A stretch of 54,872 nt of DNA, taken from contig NZ_LSJA01000008.1 in NCBI RefSeq assembly GCF_001556515.1, forward strand, positions 1 through 54,872, written 5' to 3'. Positions 29,332 through 38,159 of the stretch are shown here, piece after piece. The notes under the pieces are model-generated. The model did no database searches and was not told the DNA's origin. It was given only the letters and a program-made list of their open reading frames with translations. The position numbers were made by a program, and so were the translations under genes. Within the stretch, counting starts at the first letter, position 1. Every line of letters starts with the position of its first letter. This DNA is from Caulobacter sp. CCH9-E1 (GTDB lineage: Bacteria > Pseudomonadota > Alphaproteobacteria > Caulobacterales > Caulobacteraceae).

Positions 29332-30048
29332 TTGTCAGCCTGGCTGCGCGCTTTATCGCTCTTCATCGTTCTGGCGGTCGCCGGCTGCGCCTCGGATCCG
29401 GCGCCGAGCTCGCGTAATGCGGCGCGCGGAGAGGCGACCTTCGCGCCCTGGACCAGCGAGGACTATCGCTATCGCATCGGTCCTGGCGACGAACTGTCGG
29501 TCCGCTTCATGGTCAACCCCGACCTCAATGCGACCGTCGTGGTGGGACCTGACGGCCGAGGAATCTTTCCATTGATCAGTGCTCAGGATGTCGCCGGCCT
29601 GACAGCTGAAGAGGCCAACGCCCTGCTGAGCCGCGCCTATGCCGCCGTGCTGCGCGCGCCCCAGGTCGAGACGTTGGTGGCGGGCTATGGCGCTTCCCAA
29701 ATCTATATCGGCGGCGAAGTGCGCGATCCGGGCGTGAAGACGATCAAGGGGCGCCTGACCGTGGCCCAGGCCGTCATGTCGGCCGGCGGATTTCAAGACA
29801 CGGCCCGAACGGGGCATGTGGTGGTCATCCGCCAGCGGCCGGGTGACCCTCGGCTGCTGATGAGAACGATCGATGTGCGGGACAATCTGAACGGCAAGGG
29901 CGGCGACGACTTCGCCGTTCTGCCCGGCGATCTGATCTTTGTGCCGCGCAGCGCCATCACCGAGGTCAATCGTTTCGTTCGACAGTATGTGACCGGGGTC
30001 TTGCCGTTCAATTTCAACTACAGCATCAACCGCGGCACGCGTTACTAG
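29332..30048 (+). CDS. Wza-like outer-membrane polysaccharide export lipoprotein
   Basis: This 238-residue lipoprotein forms the outer-membrane exit for a capsule or exopolysaccharide. The lipobox VAGC lies at residues 16-19. A Poly_export domain (YRIGPGDELSVRF) and a SLBB domain (IYIGGEVRDPGVKTIKG) follow. I chose TTG 29332, six bases after AGGGAG, because it places the signal peptide at the N terminus; the open frame extends 50 codons further upstream without a signal. It is shorter than E. coli Wza and lacks its C-terminal barrel helix. Confidence 0.9.
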   Translation: MSAWLRALSLFIVLAVAGCASDPAPSSRNAARGEATFAPWTSEDYRYRIGPGDELSVRFMVNPDLNATVVVGPDGRGIFPLISAQDVAGLTAEEANALLSRAYAAVLRAPQVETLVAGYGASQIYIGGEVRDPGVKTIKGRLTVAQAVMSAGGFQDTARTGHVVVIRQRPGDPRLLMRTIDVRDNLNGKGGDDFAVLPGDLIFVPRSAITEVNRFVRQYVTGVLPFNFNYSINRGTRY

Positions 30049-30072
30049 CCTGAAGGCTGCCCGAGGAGACGG

Positions 30073-31311
30073 ATGTCCCGCTATCTGATCTCCGCTGTCG
30101 AGCAGGCCGTCTGGTCCCTGCTCAATTTCGGCGTCAATCTGCTGCTGATCCGCTTCGTGGCGCCGGACGAGTACGGGGCGTTCATGCTCTGGGCGTCCTG
30201 CGGCTTCGTGCTGTCCAGTCTGCAGAACGCCCTGACCGTCTGCCATTTGCAGGCGTTGACGCCCGGCGCCGGGATCGATCCCAAGCGCCTGCCGGTCGAG
30301 CGCCTGATGCATGGCGTCAATGCCGTATTCTTAGTGATGACGGCTCTTGCGTGCCTGGGCGCGGCGCTCGCGTGGCGTAGCGCGGGGAGCCCTTACGGCG
30401 CTCCGGCGGCGGCCTTGTTCGTGCCAGCGTTCCTGGCGCAACAGTACCTGAGGGCGCTGGCTTTCTCGCGCGGACGCCCAGGCCTTGCGACCGTGCAAAC
30501 CGCGGCGGTCTTTTGTCTGGTGGCGCTGCTCCTGGGCCAAGTCCTGCTCGAGGGAAGTCGACCGGACGCGAATACCGTCCTCTGGCGATTGGGCCTCGCC
30601 TATACGGTGACGGGCGCCGCGGGCGCGGTTTGGGCCCTGCGAGGGCAGGGCGGCTGGCTTCGCCGCCACGAGATGAAGGCCTATGGCGACTATGTCCGGC
30701 AATCGGGCTGGGTTTTTCTGGGCGTATCGAGCACAGAGCTGCTGACGCGCTTCTACGTATTCGTGGTCGCCGGTTGGTTTGGCGCCGCGACGCTGGCGTC
30801 CCTCTCGGCGACCCAGCAGCTGTTGCGGCCCGTTCCGCTGCTTGCGATGTCCTGGAGCATGGTGGCCCGCAACGATCTGGCGCGGCGTCGCGATCGCCAG
30901 GCCTGGAACGGCTTCCGTCGGCTACTGGCGCTTGCGGCGGGCGTGGGGATGCTGTTCGCGGCGGCTTGGACCGTGATCCTTCATATGGCCTGGCCGACGA
31001 TCGCAACGCACCTTTTCGGCGGCAAGTATCTGGCTGATGGCTGGATGGTCGTCCTCTGGGGGCTCAGCGCCGCCATCACCCTGGGACAGACGGTGGTTAG
31101 CACCGGCCTTCAGGTGCTGCGCGCCTTCAAGCCGTTGGCGCTGGCGAATGGCGCGGCCTCTCTGGTCGCCGCCGCCGGCATCCTGCTGACGATGAGGGCG
31201 CTGGGCCCCGCCGGCGCCATCATCGGCACCGCGGCGGGGCAGTTGTTGGAGCTTGCGGCCATGGCCGCCATTCTCCTGTCGATCACCGCGGCGAGGCGGC
31301 GATCGGCCTAA
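30073..31311 (+). CDS. Wzx-like polysaccharide flippase
   Basis: This 412-residue, very hydrophobic protein has about ten to twelve predicted membrane helices and fits the Polysacc_synt/MATE-like flippase fold, which moves lipid-linked repeat units across the inner membrane. It follows the Wza-like gene by 24 bases with GGAGACGG before the ATG. Its last 29 bases overlap the end of the convergent polymerase gene. Sequence conservation in this family is low, so the call rests on topology and context. Confidence 0.8.
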   Translation: MSRYLISAVEQAVWSLLNFGVNLLLIRFVAPDEYGAFMLWASCGFVLSSLQNALTVCHLQALTPGAGIDPKRLPVERLMHGVNAVFLVMTALACLGAALAWRSAGSPYGAPAAALFVPAFLAQQYLRALAFSRGRPGLATVQTAAVFCLVALLLGQVLLEGSRPDANTVLWRLGLAYTVTGAAGAVWALRGQGGWLRRHEMKAYGDYVRQSGWVFLGVSSTELLTRFYVFVVAGWFGAATLASLSATQQLLRPVPLLAMSWSMVARNDLARRRDRQAWNGFRRLLALAAGVGMLFAAAWTVILHMAWPTIATHLFGGKYLADGWMVVLWGLSAAITLGQTVVSTGLQVLRAFKPLALANGAASLVAAAGILLTMRALGPAGAIIGTAAGQLLELAAMAAILLSITAARRRSA

Positions 31312-32707
31312 CGCGCAACCGGCCGCTAGCGACCCTGGCTTCCTGTGCGGGGGCATGGCGCATGTCGATGTCGACGCCGAAGAGCAGGATCAATATCCCC
31401 AGCATGGCGTTGGCCGAGAAGTAGCTGCTCTCCATGAAATTGTGCACGAAGAAGATCAGCGGGAAGACGCCCAGGAACACCGCGTGAGGCAGCGCCTCGC
31501 GGCTCTTGGGCGTCGGGTCGCTGAGACAGTCGCGAAGAAGGCCAAGACCTCGGGCCATCCAGCGCAGAAGCAGAACCAGCGCCCCTGCCAGTCCTGGCGC
31601 GCCAACGGTGACGAGAAGGTCGATGTAGCCGTTGTGTGACTGATTGGTATGGGTTTCGGCCGCGAACCAAAGGTCCGTTTGCAGGCTGGGCTGGACCGCG
31701 GGGTTCACGTCCCAGAAGGAACCGAAACCCTGCCCCCTCAGAGGATGTTGCGAGAACTGGTTCAGGGCGAACATCCAGACCTCGGTGCGGCGGGTGAAGT
31801 TCACGCCGCGCAGCGGGGCCAGTGGGTCTTGGCCGCTGACGTAGTTCCAGGCGAGCCAGCCGAAGCCAGCCGCGAAGAGCGCCGCGACGCCGAACACGGC
31901 GGCCGCCCATATGGCGCCAGCGCGCAGGCGCAGCCACGCAAGCAGGAGAGGCGTCGCGGCCAGGGCGGCCAGCGCGATCGCCAGACTGGTCTTTGACTTG
32001 CTGGCGACGAGCAGCGCTATGCATCCGGCGAACATCACGCCCCAGAACAGGCGCGCCTTCACCGTCTGGCTGAACAGGAGGTACGGCGTGATGACCAGAG
32101 AGCTCAGCAGCATCACCGAGCCGAGCGTGTTCTTGTGATTATGGATCGCGGCCAGCCCGATGTCGGTCATAGAAAGGCCCGGGAGAGCGATCCATGACGC
32201 CACGTCGATGGTGATCATGATGGCGCAGGCGGCTGCCAGGGCGCCGTGCATCCGCCGGGGATCGCGAAGGCCTGCGACCAGGGCGATGCTCACCACCACA
32301 TTGATCAGATAGAGGATGAAGCGACGGTTCGAGACGATCGGGTCGATAGCCCAGCGTGTCGTTGCTCCAAACCAGACGAACAGCAGCAGCAACGGCCAGA
32401 CCCGCATCGCGAGGCTCATCACCTCCACGCGCCGGAACCATAGGATCGGCAGCGTCAGTCCCAGTATGGTCAGCCAGATCGCGCGGTTGAGCGGCGACGT
32501 TGGCGAGGCGCCCGACAGGGCGTCGACCGTCACCTCATGGGTATACGGGGCCGTGCCGATCATCATGTAGAGCAGCATCGCGACGAGGACGAAGCCCGAC
32601 CAGAGCGCCAACCGGTCGTCCAGTCGCGCCGAGGTGGCCGCGCGTTCCTCCCAACGGGCGGCGCGCCAAGCTTCGCGCGGGGGGCGAGGGGGCGGCTCGT
32701 CACTCAC
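31283..32707 (-). CDS. O-antigen ligase/polymerase-like membrane protein (Wzy-like)
   Basis: This 474-residue protein has about ten helices and a large periplasmic loop (around residues 290-360) containing RTEVWMFALNQFSQHPLRGQG and HNGYIDLLVTVG, the signature of the Wzy_C/O-antigen ligase superfamily. It likely polymerises or ligates the repeat unit. The GTG start at 32707 overlaps the end of the upstream WecG-like gene by eight bases, so the two are coupled. Polymerase and ligase cannot be told apart by sequence. Confidence 0.85.
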   Translation of the reverse strand: MSDEPPPRPPREAWRAARWEERAATSARLDDRLALWSGFVLVAMLLYMMIGTAPYTHEVTVDALSGASPTSPLNRAIWLTILGLTLPILWFRRVEVMSLAMRVWPLLLLFVWFGATTRWAIDPIVSNRRFILYLINVVVSIALVAGLRDPRRMHGALAAACAIMITIDVASWIALPGLSMTDIGLAAIHNHKNTLGSVMLLSSLVITPYLLFSQTVKARLFWGVMFAGCIALLVASKSKTSLAIALAALAATPLLLAWLRLRAGAIWAAAVFGVAALFAAGFGWLAWNYVSGQDPLAPLRGVNFTRRTEVWMFALNQFSQHPLRGQGFGSFWDVNPAVQPSLQTDLWFAAETHTNQSHNGYIDLLVTVGAPGLAGALVLLLRWMARGLGLLRDCLSDPTPKSREALPHAVFLGVFPLIFFVHNFMESSYFSANAMLGILILLFGVDIDMRHAPAQEARVASGRLRVRPIAASPR

Positions 32708-33509
32708 GGGAATAAGCTCCTCGCAAACCCAGCCAGCGGAACATCACGTCCCGCAGACCAAGTCCGAGACCGTAGAAGCCGCGCATATAGCGCCGCCAAA
32801 GTCTGCGGGGTTCTCTGGTCAGGCGATACAGCCAGACGAAGCCCGAATGCTCCAGAACCGCCGGCGCGGGGTCTGAATCTCCGGTCAGCACCTGTAGCGA
32901 GCTGCCGATGCAGAGACCCACGCCGGTGCTTCGTCCGTCCTCGATGATGTGGCCGCAAAGCAGCTCGGACTGTGGCGGGCCCATGGCGACGAAGACGAAG
33001 CGCGCCGGGTGCGCGGCGACGAAGGCCACCGCCTGGGCGACGGCCGCCGGGTTGTCGATCATGCCCATCGGGGGCACGTGTTGAACCAGGTTCCTGAGGC
33101 CATATTGCTGGCGAAGCTTTTCAGCGAGGGCGGGCGTGCCGCCAATGACGGACAGCGGCGTGTCGGGCTCAATGACCCGCTCGAACAGTTCACGGACCAC
33201 ATAGGCGCCGGGCGCGAAACGCAGGCGCAGTCCGCCGAGCAGGGCCGTTCGCCCCACGACGCGGCTGTCGTTGGTGCTGATCCAGGCCGCGTCGCTGATC
33301 GCGCGGAATTTCGGATCGCGCTGGCGCAGATAGGCGTGTTCGGCGTTCGGCGTCACGAAGGTCGCGAACGGCGCCTGGGGCGAGCGATTCGCAAGGGCGT
33401 CGACCGTCTGCTCCACCGTCATTGGTGTGAAGCGAAGTCCGGCGAAGCGCACCTCGGGCCAACGTTCGGAAGCGTTGGAGACCGCTGTGACGCTTTGAGA
33501 ACCAGACAT
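32700..33509 (-). CDS. WecG/TagA/CpsF-family glycosyltransferase
   Basis: This 269-residue GT26-family enzyme probably adds the second sugar to an undecaprenyl-linked precursor. Family features are TPNAEHAYLR, the LLGG loop, MGPPQSELL (the usual GxPxQE region) and the C-terminal LTREPRRLWRRY signature. The ATG at 33509 diverges from the sugar-transferase gene across 104 bases, a promoter region for both. It starts the two-gene minus-strand unit with the polymerase. Confidence 0.9.
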   Translation of the reverse strand: MSGSQSVTAVSNASERWPEVRFAGLRFTPMTVEQTVDALANRSPQAPFATFVTPNAEHAYLRQRDPKFRAISDAAWISTNDSRVVGRTALLGGLRLRFAPGAYVVRELFERVIEPDTPLSVIGGTPALAEKLRQQYGLRNLVQHVPPMGMIDNPAAVAQAVAFVAAHPARFVFVAMGPPQSELLCGHIIEDGRSTGVGLCIGSSLQVLTGDSDPAPAVLEHSGFVWLYRLTREPRRLWRRYMRGFYGLGLGLRDVMFRWLGLRGAYSRE

Positions 33510-33613
33510 TAAGAGAGCCTGCCGCAGAGGGGCGTTGGGGAACGACGCCGATTGGCGCCATACTTGAGTGTACGGGCTCCACCTTTACGTTCGGTTCCCG
33601 TTTTGAGGCAGTC

Positions 33614-34219
33614 TTGAATTCCGCGCACGCCATAAAGCGATTGATGGACATCGGCGTCTCGGCCGCGTTGCTGGTGCTGCTGGCGCCGCTGCTGCTGCTG
33701 ATCGCCGCCCTCGTCAAGCTGACGTCGAAGGGGCCTGTCTTCTACGCTTGCCACTGGGTGGGGCAGGGCGAGCGGCCTTTTACCGGCTACAAGTTCCGCA
33801 CCATGGTCTCCAACGCCGAGGCCATGGAGGCCGAACTCCAGGACCGCAACGAGATGCGCGGCCCGGCCTTCAAGCTGACCAACGATCCGCGCGTCACGGC
33901 GGTGGGCAAGGTGCTGCGCAAGTACAGCCTGGACGAACTGCCTCAGCTCTGGAGCGTGTTGATCGGGGATCTCAGCCTCGTGGGGCCGCGTCCGCCGCGC
34001 GCGCATGAATACGCGCGTTTCACGGAGTTCCAGAAGCAGAAGCTGGCGGTGAAGCCGGGCATCACCTGTCTCTGGCAAGTCGAGGGCCGTCACCGGATCA
34101 ATGACTACGACGACTGGGTCGAGCGCGATCTCGACTACATCCGACGGTGGTCGTTGTGGCTGGACATCCAGATCCTGGCGCGGACGGCCGTGGTCGTTTT
34201 CCGGGGGACGGGCGTCTGA
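33614..34219 (+). CDS. Initiating undecaprenyl-phosphate sugar-phosphate transferase
   Basis: This 201-residue monotopic phosphoglycosyl transferase starts repeat-unit synthesis by moving a sugar phosphate to undecaprenyl phosphate. It has one N-terminal membrane hairpin (about 15-38), then KFRTM, the catalytic DELPQLWSVL and GDLSLVGPRPPR motifs, and a terminal ARTAVVV helix. The short form lacks the N-terminal CoA-binding-like half found in longer relatives such as HfsE/PssY. The start is TTG with GAGGCAG upstream. The stop overlaps the next gene (TGATG). Confidence 0.93.
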   Translation: MNSAHAIKRLMDIGVSAALLVLLAPLLLLIAALVKLTSKGPVFYACHWVGQGERPFTGYKFRTMVSNAEAMEAELQDRNEMRGPAFKLTNDPRVTAVGKVLRKYSLDELPQLWSVLIGDLSLVGPRPPRAHEYARFTEFQKQKLAVKPGITCLWQVEGRHRINDYDDWVERDLDYIRRWSLWLDIQILARTAVVVFRGTGV

Positions 34220-35175
34220 TGATCGACGCGCCGATCGCCGTCAGCGTCGTGGTGCTTAGCTACGACCGGGTCCACCTGCTTGAGCGCACGCTGGTCAATT
34301 GCCTCAGACCGGAGGTTTCGAACGGCGTTCCGTTCGAGATCATCGTGGTCGACAACCATCCTGATCGGTTGGCCGAGGCGCTGGTGTCTCGCCTGGCCGC
34401 CGGGGGCGCGCCCATCCGTTATTTCGCGGACGCCCGCCGCAACGTGTCGATCGTCCGCAATGTCGGCATCAAGGCGGCGGCCGGGCGCTATGTCGCCTTC
34501 ATCGACGACGATGAGGCGCCGGACGCGGGCTGGCTTTCCGAGCTCCATGCCTGCTTGGAGCGCACCGGCGCGGACGCCGCGTTCGGACCCAAGTATCCGG
34601 TGTTCGAGGCGGGAGAGCCGCCAGCCTGGGATCCCGAGGGCTGGCGTTATACGCTCGACTATCGTGAACCCGCCGATACCCCGATCCATTTGTTCGGACG
34701 CTTGCGCAAGAAGGGCAAAGGGCTGGGCAGCGGCAACGCCGCGTTCCGGGTCGCGACCTGCTTTGACACGCCCGAGCCCTTCGCCGTGGCCTTCGGTGAC
34801 GCCAACGGCGAGGACACGCACCTGCTGTTCCGTCTGGCGCTGGCCGGCAAGCGCTTCGTCTGGTGTCCGACCGCGGTGGTGCGCGAGTTCATCGAGACCG
34901 ACCGCACCAAGCCCAGCTACATGATCACCCGGATGAAGCGGGGCTCGCAGCACTACGCGGCCTCGCGGATCGCCACCAGCGATCGTCCAGGCCTGACTCG
35001 GATCAAGGTGACGTTCCTCGGTCTGGCGCAGATCGCCGTCCACGCCGGTCTCTATCTGGTCTCGGGCGAGTGGCTGGGCGGGGCGCGTTACGACAACCGC
35101 ATCGGCATGGCCAAGGGGCTTGGCAAGCTCACCTATCGCGCCCCGATCGGCTTCATCGACGAGAAGGCCGCATGA
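34219..35175 (+). CDS. GT2-family glycosyltransferase (copy 1)
   Basis: This 318-residue GT-A enzyme has an N-terminal SVVVLSYDR strand, EIIVVDNHP, and the IDDDEAPD metal motif. The C-terminal NGEDTHLLFRLALAG region holds the catalytic ED. It closely parallels the next gene, including the FGPKYP and GSGNAAF segments, so the two arose by tandem duplication. It overlaps its neighbours on both sides by three to four bases. It adds a sugar to the lipid-linked repeat unit; the donor is unknown. Confidence 0.9.
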   Translation: MIDAPIAVSVVVLSYDRVHLLERTLVNCLRPEVSNGVPFEIIVVDNHPDRLAEALVSRLAAGGAPIRYFADARRNVSIVRNVGIKAAAGRYVAFIDDDEAPDAGWLSELHACLERTGADAAFGPKYPVFEAGEPPAWDPEGWRYTLDYREPADTPIHLFGRLRKKGKGLGSGNAAFRVATCFDTPEPFAVAFGDANGEDTHLLFRLALAGKRFVWCPTAVVREFIETDRTKPSYMITRMKRGSQHYAASRIATSDRPGLTRIKVTFLGLAQIAVHAGLYLVSGEWLGGARYDNRIGMAKGLGKLTYRAPIGFIDEKAA

Positions 35176-36131
35176 CGGATCTGTCGATCGTCATCTGCAC
35201 CTATGACAGGCCAGCATCACTGGCCGTGACGCTGAAGTCGTGCCTTGCTCAGACCAACGCGCTCGGCCTTTCGATCGAGATCGTGGTCGTCGACAACCAT
35301 CCGAGCGGTAGCGCGAGAACCGTTGTTGAAAGCCTCGCGCAAAGCGCTCGCTGGCCAATGCGGTACGTGACCGAACTGACGCGCAACATGTCGACCCTGC
35401 GCAATCGGGGCTTCGCCGAGGCGAGAGGGCGCCTGGCCGCCTTGATCGACGACGACGAGGTCGCCGAACCCGATTGGCTGGACCAGTTGGTCGGCGCCTT
35501 GCGCGACGCCGACGCCGACATGGCGGTGGGGCCAAGACACGCCATCTTCGCCGGCGAACCGCCGCCCTACGATCCGAAGGGGGCCCAATTCGTTCGGATC
35601 TTCGATCTGCCCGACGGCGCGATCATTCCGCTGACGGAGCCGTCCGGCAAGCCGCGCTATGGCATGGGCACGGGCAACTCGCTTTTCGACCTGTCGCGTT
35701 GCTTTCCGAACAGCGAGCCAGCCATGCGCGAGGCGTTCGGCGACGCGGGCGGCGAGGACGCAGAGCTCTTCATTCGTCTCTATAGAGAGGGCCGCAGGAT
35801 TGTCTGGGCGGCTCGCGCGATCGTCACCGAGACGGTCGCCCCGCATCGGACGGCTGTGACATATCGTCTCATTCGCGCGCGCCGCGAGGCGCAACACTAC
35901 GTCTCGATCTACCTGGACGTCACGCCGCATCCGCAGCTGACCTGGGCGACGCTGATGGCCAAGGGGTTGGCGCAAGTCATTGTCGGCTTTGCTCTATCGG
36001 CGTTGACCTTCGAGTTCGGCTCTCAGCGGCGTCTGCGTGGGCGCGCGCTGATGGAGCACGGTATCGGCAAGCTCCTTTGGAAGCGGGCCGTCGGCTACAT
36101 CGCCGAGCCGTCGCTTAATAGAGCAACCTGA
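35172..36131 (+). CDS. GT2-family glycosyltransferase (copy 2)
   Basis: This 319-residue paralogue of the preceding gene keeps the SIVICTYDR strand, EIVVVDNHP, the IDDDEVAE metal motif and the GGEDAELFIRLYREG catalytic region. It begins within the stop of copy 1 (ATGA). The C-terminal third carries a hydrophobic stretch near residues 255-275, probably membrane-associating. It is the last gene of the plus-strand unit that starts at the sugar transferase. The two paralogues probably add successive sugars. Confidence 0.9.
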   Translation: MTDLSIVICTYDRPASLAVTLKSCLAQTNALGLSIEIVVVDNHPSGSARTVVESLAQSARWPMRYVTELTRNMSTLRNRGFAEARGRLAALIDDDEVAEPDWLDQLVGALRDADADMAVGPRHAIFAGEPPPYDPKGAQFVRIFDLPDGAIIPLTEPSGKPRYGMGTGNSLFDLSRCFPNSEPAMREAFGDAGGEDAELFIRLYREGRRIVWAARAIVTETVAPHRTAVTYRLIRARREAQHYVSIYLDVTPHPQLTWATLMAKGLAQVIVGFALSALTFEFGSQRRLRGRALMEHGIGKLLWKRAVGYIAEPSLNRAT

Positions 36132-36224
36132 TCTCAACCAACTTCACCGCAAGTCCGCTATCAACCGCGACGGCGCAGGGCGCGCGCCGTCCAATTCCGA
36201 ACCTTTTGGGGGCCTCTGAAGAGT

Positions 36225-36971
36225 ATGCTGCATCGTCTTTCCACCCACGACACCCTGTCCACGGACCTCACGACGCAGATCAAGCTCTTCGCCGACGGCG
36301 CCAGCCTCGAGGACTTCACCCGCCTGCACCAGACCGGTCAGGTGGCGGGCTTCACCACCAACCCGACGCTGATGCGCAAGGCCGGCGTCACGGATTACGA
36401 GGGCTTCGCCAAGGCCCTGCTGGAGCGCATTCCCGATGCGCCGATTTCCTTCGAGGTCTTTTCGGACGAGTTCGACGACATGGCGCGCCAGGCGCGCAAG
36501 ATCGCGGCCTGGGGCGCCAACGTCTACGTCAAGGTTCCGATCACCAACACCAAGCGCGAGAGCAGCCTGCCGATGGTTCGCGCGCTGGCCGATGAAGGCG
36601 TGAAGGTGAATGTCACCGCGATCCTGACCCTGGAGCAGGTGGCCGAGACGGTCGATGCGCTGCACGCCGATGTCCCGGCGGTGGTCTCGGTGTTCGCCGG
36701 TCGGATCGCCGATACGGGCGTCGATCCCATGCCGGTCATGCGCGCCGCGGTGGCCATGGCCGCCCGCAAGCCCAAGGCCGAGGTGCTGTGGGCCAGCGTG
36801 CGCGAGGTGCTGAACGTCTATCAGGCCCGCGATTGCGGCTGCCACATCGTCACCTCGACGCCCGACGTGCTGAAGAAGCTGTCGATGGCTGGCAAGGATC
36901 TGGCGGACCTGTCGCAAGAGACGGTCGCCATGTTCTACGACGACGCCAGCGCGGCCGGCTTCAAGCTTTGA
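36225..36971 (+). CDS. Transaldolase-family protein
   Basis: This 248-residue class I aldolase has the N-terminal KLFADGA aspartate, GFTTNPTLM, the Schiff-base lysine in VYVKVPITN, NVTAILT and VVSVFAGRIADTG, all diagnostic of transaldolase. It heads the heptose operon. The likely role is to make sedoheptulose 7-phosphate, the first dedicated precursor of activated heptose; this is inferred from context, because housekeeping transaldolase catalyses the same reaction. Its stop overlaps the TTG of the next gene. Confidence 0.92.
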   Translation: MLHRLSTHDTLSTDLTTQIKLFADGASLEDFTRLHQTGQVAGFTTNPTLMRKAGVTDYEGFAKALLERIPDAPISFEVFSDEFDDMARQARKIAAWGANVYVKVPITNTKRESSLPMVRALADEGVKVNVTAILTLEQVAETVDALHADVPAVVSVFAGRIADTGVDPMPVMRAAVAMAARKPKAEVLWASVREVLNVYQARDCGCHIVTSTPDVLKKLSMAGKDLADLSQETVAMFYDDASAAGFKL

Positions 36972-37510
36972 ACGTTCAGCAGCGGCGCCGCGCGATCTTC
37001 CTGGATCGCGACGGCGTTCTGAACCGCGTCGTCATGCGGGATGGCAAGGCGGCGTCTCCGCGCGCCGTGGATGAACTGCAGATCGAGCCCGACGCTGCCG
37101 CGACGCTCCAGGCGTTGAAGGCGGCGGGCTATTTGCTGTTCGTCGTCACTAACCAGCCGGACGTTCGTCGCGGACTGATGAGCGCGGAGACGCTCGAGGC
37201 GATCCATGCCCGCCTGGCGCAAGCGCTTCCCGTGGACGAGATCGCGGCGTGCTTGCACGACAATATCGACGCCTGCGCTTGCCGGAAACCCAAGCCTGGC
37301 TTGGTTTTGGATTTGGCGGAGCGCTATGACATCGACCTCCGTCAGTCTTGGCTGATAGGTGATCAGGATCGAGATATAGTTTGCGGCCAGGCCGCTAGCT
37401 GTAAGACAATACTACTTCGGCGCGACTACAATTTGGGTACAGTTGCCGTTGCCGACCAAGTTGTGGAAAGACTCTCGCAATCGATTTCCTATATTCTGGA
37501 AGCGACCTAA
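36968..37510 (+). CDS. gmhB: D,D-heptose 1,7-bisphosphate phosphatase-like HAD hydrolase
   Basis: This 180-residue HAD-IIIA phosphatase has the nucleophile motif FLDRDGVLN, the second motif VVTNQP, a zinc-loop segment with CLHDNID and CACRKPKPG, and the final acidic motif LIGDQDRDI. It would remove the C7 phosphate from heptose bisphosphate. The only start that retains motif one is TTG 36968, overlapping the transaldolase stop. The last 45 or so codons are AT-rich and use codons such as ATA, ACA and CTA that are rare in neighbouring genes. Confidence 0.88.
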   Translation: MNVQQRRRAIFLDRDGVLNRVVMRDGKAASPRAVDELQIEPDAAATLQALKAAGYLLFVVTNQPDVRRGLMSAETLEAIHARLAQALPVDEIAACLHDNIDACACRKPKPGLVLDLAERYDIDLRQSWLIGDQDRDIVCGQAASCKTILLRRDYNLGTVAVADQVVERLSQSISYILEAT

Positions 37511-37532
37511 CAGCGTTTCTCGAGAGTTTACT

Positions 37533-38156
37533 ATGTTTTCCGATCACTTCTTGGACGCCACGACGCGCGCCGTGGCCGCGATTGATCGCGGCGCCGTGGA
37601 AACCGTCGCGAAGACGCTAGCCAAGGTCCGCGATGGCGGTGGTCGTCTGTTTCTGCTCGGCGTCGGCGGCAGCGCCGGCCACGCCAGCCACGCGACCAAC
37701 GACTTCCGCAAGATCTGCGGCTTCGAGGCCTATTGCCCGACCGACAACGTCTCTGAACTGACGGCCCGCATCAATGATGAGGGCTGGGAAGGCGTCTTCT
37801 CGACCTGGCTGGAGAGCAGCCGCTTGACCGCCAAGGATGGCCTGCTGATCTTCTCGGTCGGCGGCGGCAGCCTTGAGCCGCCCGTCAGCGCCAACCTCGT
37901 CCGCGCCATGCAGTACGCCAAGGAAAAGGGCGCGGCCGTGACCGGCATCGTCGGTCGCGACGGCGGCTTCACGGCCAAGATCGCCGACGCCTGCGTGGTC
38001 GTGCCCACCGTCGATCCGCAGCTGATCACGCCGATCGTCGAAGGCCTGGCCGCGGTCGTCTGGCACCTGCTGGTGTCGCATCCGGCGCTTTCGCAATCCA
38101 AGGGCCACTGGGAACAGATCGCTCCCGCTCCCGCCGTCGCGGTCGCCGCCGAGTAA
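37533..38156 (+). CDS. gmhA: SIS-domain phosphoheptose isomerase-like protein
   Basis: This 207-residue SIS-domain protein matches the sedoheptulose 7-phosphate isomerase group: GVGGSAGHASHATNDF at the phosphosugar loop, LIFSVGGGS for the second phosphate site and IVGRDGGFTAKIADACVVVP. It would convert sedoheptulose 7-phosphate to D-glycero-D-manno-heptose 7-phosphate. It is followed after three bases by the kinase gene. Exact substrate is inferred from the operon. Confidence 0.87.
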   Translation: MFSDHFLDATTRAVAAIDRGAVETVAKTLAKVRDGGGRLFLLGVGGSAGHASHATNDFRKICGFEAYCPTDNVSELTARINDEGWEGVFSTWLESSRLTAKDGLLIFSVGGGSLEPPVSANLVRAMQYAKEKGAAVTGIVGRDGGFTAKIADACVVVPTVDPQLITPIVEGLAAVVWHLLVSHPALSQSKGHWEQIAPAPAVAVAAE

Positions 38157-38159
38157 CCG

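Noticed and set aside
33799..33812. A further ACCATGGTCT inside the sugar-transferase gene
   Set aside because: It is within coding sequence, lacks the first G of the palindrome and the CTAC flank, and sits in another locus, so it is probably chance.
26936..36131. The polysaccharide cluster as the holdfast synthesis locus
   Set aside because: The gene order and the short sugar transferase do not match the hfs cluster I know; a capsule or exopolysaccharide locus fits better.
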